In this document: positions 7,353-10,092 of the stretch, in pieces | How the letters are laid out: every line of letters begins with the position of its first letter | Position numbering within the stretch: the stretch's first letter is position 1 | NCBI RefSeq assembly: GCF_021811875.1 | Contig: NZ_JAJBJD010000018.1 | Coordinates: forward strand, 1-10,092 | Direction of reading: 5' to 3' | Source: Candidatus Bandiella numerosa | Lineage (GTDB): Bacteria; Pseudomonadota; Alphaproteobacteria; Rickettsiales; Midichloriaceae | Length of the DNA: 10,092 nt | The notes under the pieces: model-generated | What the model was told of the DNA's origin: nothing | Seen by the model: only the letters and a program-made list of their open reading frames with translations | The model's database searches: none | Translations under genes and position numbers: made by a program

Positions 7353-7868
7353 ATGATCTTCAAATTAACTACATATACATTTAGCTGCATGTTGAAGTTT
7401 ATTGTTGCATTGTTATTTCCAATCTTTTTGCTAACAGGCTGTTTTACTAATGAAGCTGGAAAAGTGAGTAAGTCAAAAATGGGAGCAATTGGAGGAGGCG
7501 TAGCAGGAGCTTTAGTAGGATCGACTATTGGAGGAGGAAGTGGCAAAGGCATTGCTATTGCTGCAGGCGCAATCGTTGGCTCTATGGTTGGAAGTGAATT
7601 AGGAAAGAGTTTAGATCGAAGGGACTTAGAATTGCAGCAAAAAAGCCAAGTTAGCGCTTTAGAATATAACAAATCAGGTAGTGCATCAACATGGAAAAAT
7701 CCTGATACTAATGCTTCTGGATATGTGAAGCCCACTAATACTTTTATAAATAGCAATGGACAAAATTGCAGAGAATACACTCAGGAGATAAAAATTGGTG
7801 ACAAAGCCGAAAGGGGTTTTGGTACTGCATGCAGAAGATCTGATGGTTCTTGGGAAATAGTTAAATAA
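7353..7868 (+). CDS. Rickettsial 17 kDa surface antigen-type lipoprotein with glycine zippers
   Basis: This is a predicted outer-membrane lipoprotein. A hydrophobic segment ends in the lipobox LLTGC, with the lipidated cysteine at residue 30. Two glycine-zipper hairpin segments follow (about 43-83: GAIGGGVAGALVG and AIAAGAIVGSMVG). A polar C-terminal domain then contains NGQNCREYTQEIKIGDKAERGFGTACRRSDGSWEIV, the conserved end of the rickettsial 17 kDa antigen family. Starting at ATG 7389 instead would give an 18-residue signal peptide, closer to the family's usual length. Neither start has a good ribosome binding site, so the first 12 codons are uncertain. The protein probably helps stabilise the envelope; its exact role is unknown. 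fabI starts 25 bases downstream. Confidence 0.88.
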   Translation: MIFKLTTYTFSCMLKFIVALLFPIFLLTGCFTNEAGKVSKSKMGAIGGGVAGALVGSTIGGGSGKGIAIAAGAIVGSMVGSELGKSLDRRDLELQQKSQVSALEYNKSGSASTWKNPDTNASGYVKPTNTFINSNGQNCREYTQEIKIGDKAERGFGTACRRSDGSWEIVK

Positions 7869-7893
7869 AGATAAATAAATATGGATATACAAT

Positions 7894-8697
7894 ATGAGCG
7901 ATTTAAATCAAATGTTATCAGGTAAAGTTGGCTTGATAATGGGCTTGGCAAATGATAAGTCTATTTCATGGGGTATCGCAAAAGTTTGTAATAATTATGG
8001 TGCCAAATTTGCAATTAGTTACCAAAATGAAATACTTGCAAAAAGAGTTAAACCTCTTGCTGAGGAACTGAAATCTGATTTGCTGATAGAATGTGATATA
8101 AGCGATGAAACATCTATTGATAAAGCATTTGAATTGATAAAGGAGCGCTATGGTAAAATTGATTTTTTTGTACATGCAATAGCATTCTCTGATAAAAACG
8201 AACTTCAAGGTCGCTATGTTGATACTTCAAGAAGTAATTTTTTAAATACATTGGATATTTCTTGCTATTCCTTCGTATATACATCGAAAAAAGCTGCAGA
8301 AATATTAAAGCCTGGTGGTAGTATTCTTACATTAACTTACTATGGTGCCGAAAAGGTTATTCCGAATTATAATGTAATGGGTATTGCAAAGGCTGCACTT
8401 GAATCAAGTGTTAAGTATATAGCTGCAGATTTGGGTGAATTGGATATACGAGTAAATGCAATATCAGCAGGACCGATTAAAACATTAGCCGCATCAGGCA
8501 TTGGTGATTTTAGAAGTATGTTAAAATTTAATGAAGAAAACTCTCCACTTAAAAGGAATGTCACGATTTATGACGTAGGGAATACAGCAGCATTTCTACT
8601 AAGTGACCTATCGTCAAATATCACTGGTGAAATTATATTTGTAGACGCTGGGTATAATATTTTAGGCTCACCAAGATTATTATATCAACAAAGCTAG
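7894..8697 (+). CDS. fabI: Enoyl-[acyl-carrier-protein] reductase FabI
   Basis: FabI is an SDR-family enzyme that reduces trans-2-enoyl-ACP with NADH in the last step of each fatty acid elongation cycle in the cytoplasm. The 267 residues contain the FabI-type nucleotide loop GLANDKSISWGIA (17-29) and CDIS (67-70) near the adenine site. The segment HAIAFSDKNELQGRY (94-108) is followed by LTYYGAEKVIPNYN and the catalytic Tyr159-X6-Lys166 (YNVMGIAK), then NAISAGPIKTLAASGI (188-203). This pattern is typical of alphaproteobacterial and rickettsial FabI. It sits between two lipoprotein genes on one strand, 25 bases after the 17 kDa antigen gene and 9 bases before the small lipoprotein remnant, so co-transcription is likely. 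Confidence 0.97.
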   Translation: MSDLNQMLSGKVGLIMGLANDKSISWGIAKVCNNYGAKFAISYQNEILAKRVKPLAEELKSDLLIECDISDETSIDKAFELIKERYGKIDFFVHAIAFSDKNELQGRYVDTSRSNFLNTLDISCYSFVYTSKKAAEILKPGGSILTLTYYGAEKVIPNYNVMGIAKAALESSVKYIAADLGELDIRVNAISAGPIKTLAASGIGDFRSMLKFNEENSPLKRNVTIYDVGNTAAFLLSDLSSNITGEIIFVDAGYNILGSPRLLYQQS

Positions 8698-8706
8698 GTA
8701 TTGATT

Positions 8707-8876
8707 ATGAAAAAAGTAGTTATTTTTTTCTATTATTTGCAAGCCTCGTAGGATGCAAACCAAAGGATCCATCAGTCTATGATATAAAAAGTCCTTGCGC
8801 TTCAAGTAAAAAAATATATACAAATGGTCATGAACCGTGTATTAAGAGAACTCCTATTGGAAACAAATTAGCATAA
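8707..8876 (+). pseudogene. Small lipoprotein gene, frameshifted at a run of seven T
   Basis: ATG 8707 opens MKKVVIFF and then stops at TAG 8749-8751. The other frame continues from the T run (8723-8729) as LLFASLVGC, a lipobox, and runs through SPC and EPCIKR to TAA 8874-8876. Restoring one T gives an intact 56-residue lipoprotein precursor: an MKK start, a hydrophobic core, lipobox Cys17, and a short mature part with paired cysteines at 31 and 45. From memory, the YDIKSPC ... PCIKR pattern resembles a small rickettsial lipoprotein family (DUF2706); I could not check this. It sits tightly between fabI (9 bases) and ndk (7 bases). It could be a true pseudogene, a slippage- or phase-variable gene, or a sequencing error in the homopolymer. 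Confidence 0.65.
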
Positions 8877-8883
8877 TAATAAA

Positions 8884-9300
8884 ATGGAAAGAACACTTAG
8901 TATAATAAAGCCAGACGCAACTAGAAGAAATTTGACCGGAGCAATAAACGGCAGGTTTGAAGGGCATGGTCTGAGGATTGTAGCTCAAAAAAGAATTAGG
9001 TTGACAGAAGAGCAAGCAATGTCATTCTATCGCGCGCACAAAGATAGACCTTTTTTTAATAGCCTGGTTGGCTTTATGATATCTGGACCTGTAGTAGTTC
9101 AAGTTCTTGAGGGAGAAAATGCTGTAGCCAAAAATAGAGAAATTATGGGAGCTACTAATCCTGAAGAAGCTGTAAAAGGCAGTATTAGACGGGATTTCGC
9201 TGAAAATATTGAAGCTAATTCAGTACATGGATCTGATTCTATTGAAAGTGCAAAAGATGAAATTACATTCTTCTTTAGTGAGTCCGAAATAGTGGGATAA
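8884..9300 (+). CDS. ndk: Nucleoside diphosphate kinase
   Basis: Ndk transfers the gamma phosphate of ATP to nucleoside diphosphates through a phosphohistidine, balancing NTP and dNTP pools in the cytoplasm. The 138 residues are close to the standard bacterial length of about 140. It begins with [11 protein letters not shown] (2-12), includes [16 protein letters not shown] (55-70), and contains the active-site motif NSVHGSDS (112-119) with catalytic His115. The C-terminus is [12 protein letters not shown]. The start is well supported by the family N-terminus, although no ribosome binding site is visible. It is the last gene of the run that starts with the 17 kDa antigen gene, 7 bases after the broken lipoprotein gene and 72 bases before tRNA-Lys. 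Confidence 0.98.
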   Translation: MERTLSIIKPDATRRNLTGAINGRFEGHGLRIVAQKRIRLTEEQAMSFYRAHKDRPFFNSLVGFMISGPVVVQVLEGENAVAKNREIMGATNPEEAVKGSIRRDFAENIEANSVHGSDSIESAKDEITFFFSESEIVG

Positions 9301-9328
9301 ATTTATTTAGCTATTGAGTAAAAAAGTT

Positions 9329-9357
9329 TTGTTTTAGTATGTTCAATATGATATAAT
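9329..9357 (+). promoter_or_regulatory. Candidate promoter of tRNA-Lys
   Basis: A consensus -10 TATAAT at 9352-9357 is preceded by TG one base upstream (extended -10). A partial -35 TTGTTT lies at 9329-9334 with a 17-base spacer. Transcription would start near 9364, about nine bases before the mature tRNA 5' end, a common arrangement for a stand-alone tRNA. Confidence 0.55.
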
Positions 9358-9372
9358 TTCCAAGGTACTAAT

Positions 9373-9448
9373 GGTCCCGTAGCTCAGTCGGTAGAGCAAC
9401 TGACTTTTAATCAGTAGGTCACAGGTTCGAATCCTGTCGGGATCACCA
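9373..9448 (+). tRNA. tRNA-Lys(TTT), CCA encoded
   Basis: The 76-base cloverleaf folds fully. The acceptor stem pairs GGTCCCG with CGGGATC (one G-T wobble). The D arm has GCTC and GAGC around AGTCGGTA. The anticodon stem ACTGA/TCAGT encloses loop CTTTTAA with anticodon TTT (9406-9408), and the T arm ACAGG/CCTGT encloses TTCGAAT. The discriminator is A at 9445, and CCA is encoded at 9446-9448. It decodes AAA and AAG lysine codons, abundant in this AT-rich genome. It stands alone between ndk and cutA. Confidence 0.98.
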
Positions 9449-9519
9449 AATTATAAGCACTTTTAGTAAAGCATATTTTCTAGGCCAATTTTTGTATAAC
9501 AACAAAAGTAATTTAACTA

Positions 9520-9831
9520 ATGCATAAAGTAAGCCTTATATACGTTACATGTTCTAATAAAATAGAAGCAAAAATAATTGCAAAAACTTTAGTTCAGGAA
9601 AAACTTATCTCATGTGCTAATATTATTGATAATGTCACCTCTATATTTGAATATGAAAACAAATTTCATGAGGAGGATGAAGCAATACTTATATTAAAAA
9701 CACTATCGGGACATTTTCAAAAAATAGAAGATAGAATTATAGAGTTACACAGTTATGATACTCCATGTATTATTGAAATTAGGGCGTCAAACTCCTCAAA
9801 AAAATTTACTGATTGGTTATTGAATAGCTAA
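9520..9831 (+). CDS. cutA: Divalent-cation tolerance protein CutA
   Basis: CutA1 is a small, very stable trimeric ferredoxin-like protein linked to copper and other divalent metal tolerance; its molecular role is poorly settled. The 103 residues are typical. Family features include YVTCSN (8-13), LVQEKLISCANI (24-35) with the conserved Cys-Ala-Asn, the EEDEAILILKT strand (51-61), and HSYDTPCIIEI (77-87), which corresponds to the family's HPYEVPEI segment. The aromatic WW/KG stretch seen in many CutA proteins is replaced by EYENK. It stands alone 71 bases after tRNA-Lys and ends 31 bases before the IS6-like element. Confidence 0.93.
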   Translation: MHKVSLIYVTCSNKIEAKIIAKTLVQEKLISCANIIDNVTSIFEYENKFHEEDEAILILKTLSGHFQKIEDRIIELHSYDTPCIIEIRASNSSKKFTDWLLNS

Positions 9832-9862
9832 TATAATCAGTTTGATGAAAAGCATTTTTCAA

Positions 9863-9878
9863 GGCACAGTCAAGTTAA
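9863..9878 (+). repeat. Terminal inverted repeat, left end of IS6-like element
   Basis: GGCACAGTCAAGTTAA begins 90 bases before the transposase ATG and is the inverted counterpart of 110-125 at 15 of 16 positions. The eight bases just outside (9855-9862, tttttcaa) would be one arm of a target duplication. The other arm lies beyond the window. Confidence 0.75.
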
Positions 9879-9952
9879 AAATAGAATAAAATTCTGATAT
9901 TGAATAAAAGATTATAAAATTGTAGGATTTAAAAAAATAAATATCAAAAAAG

Positions 9953-10092
9953 ATGAAGGGCACAACAAACAGACATAGATATCCAATGATGATAATAGGA
10001 CAGGCGATATGGCAATATCATAGATTTAATCAGAGCTATCGTGATGTGAGAGAGCAACTATTATACAGAGGAATAGAAGTAAGTCATGAAAC
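9953..10092 (+). CDS. IS6-family transposase, N-terminal part (partial)
   Basis: The frame starts at ATG 9953 and stays open to the window edge (46 full codons). Its start has the IS6-family pattern: NRHRYP (6-11), then AIWQYHRFNQSYRDVREQL (18-36) and RGIEVSHET (39-47). These match the family's zinc-finger/helix-turn-helix region (RHRYP, then YRFxLSxRDV, then RGIxVSxET). The DDE catalytic residues would lie beyond the window, so activity cannot be judged. No clear ribosome binding site is seen. Confidence 0.88.
   Translation, partial: MKGTTNRHRYPMMIIGQAIWQYHRFNQSYRDVREQLLYRGIEVSHE

Larger units (their letters stand above)
9863..10092 (+). mobile_element. 5' part of an IS6-like insertion sequence (partial)
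   Basis: This is the left end of an insertion sequence: terminal repeat at 9863-9878, an AT-rich leader, then a transposase gene from 9953 that runs off the right edge. It lies 31 bases past the cutA stop, so no gene is interrupted at this end. It has the same orientation as the IS end at 1-125, so the 9,737 bases between the two (126-9862) are bracketed by same-orientation IS6-like sequences. Confidence 0.82.

Noticed and set aside
8172..8220. FabI has Ala97 where E. coli FabI has Gly93, a site of triclosan and diazaborine resistance changes.
   Set aside because: As I recall, Ala at this position is common in rickettsial and other alphaproteobacterial FabI (HAIAFSD or similar), so it looks like normal lineage variation.
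9490..9507. Inverted repeat TTTTGT / ACAAAA between tRNA-Lys and cutA.
   Set aside because: A six-pair, almost pure A-T stem is expected by chance in such AT-rich DNA, and no T tract follows on the + strand.
9842..9862. Imperfect hairpin TTGATGAAAA / TTTTTCAA after cutA as a terminator.
   Set aside because: The stem has a bulge and is all A-T apart from one G-C pair. The right arm coincides with the inferred IS target site, so chance is more likely.
126..9862. Reading the whole IS-bracketed segment as a recently acquired compound transposon.
   Set aside because: It carries single-copy core genes (ftsH, fabI, ndk, tRNA-Lys) with rickettsial character and even base composition by eye. The IS arrangement is reported as a finding, but recent transfer of the entire block is not supported.

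Overview
The window is AT-rich and compact, and looks like an obligate intracellular alphaproteobacterium of the order Rickettsiales. Supporting genes are a 17 kDa surface-antigen-type lipoprotein with glycine zippers, a rickettsial-style FabI, a DUF299 regulator of pyruvate phosphate dikinase, and a small lipoprotein resembling one I remember from Rickettsia. Genus and species cannot be fixed from the sequence alone.

Layout. 1-125 is the 3' end of an IS6-like insertion sequence: the last 22 codons of a probable transposase, then a terminal inverted repeat at 110-125. It cuts into a leftward gene of unknown function (110-535), whose present stop codon lies inside the IS end. A divergent intergenic region (536-684) leads into a tight rightward cluster at 685-4331: dapB, dapA, a dapF homologue and a PLP aminotransferase. 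Leftward genes follow: ftsH (4460-6346) and the DUF299 regulator (6442-7275). A rightward run then holds the 17 kDa antigen-type lipoprotein, fabI, a frameshifted small lipoprotein gene and ndk (7353-9300). After it come tRNA-Lys(TTT) with an encoded CCA (9373-9448) and cutA (9520-9831). At 9863 a second IS6-like element begins in the same orientation as the first; its transposase starts at 9953 and runs off the right edge.

How the genes fit together. DapA and DapB convert aspartate semialdehyde and pyruvate to tetrahydrodipicolinate. If the aminotransferase is DapL-like, it would make LL-diaminopimelate in one step without dapD or dapE, and the DapF homologue would epimerise it to meso-DAP for peptidoglycan or lysine. 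However, this DapF homologue has serine at both positions where the family normally has its catalytic cysteines, so the last step, or the product of the cluster, is in doubt. The remaining genes are housekeeping: membrane proteolysis, fatty acid synthesis, nucleotide balance, translation, metal tolerance and envelope lipoproteins.

Most notable points: the Ser/Ser DapF in a four-gene DAP cluster; same-orientation IS6-like ends on both sides of the whole segment, with termini matching at 15 of 16 positions; the unknown gene truncated by one of those IS copies; and the small lipoprotein broken at a run of seven T.
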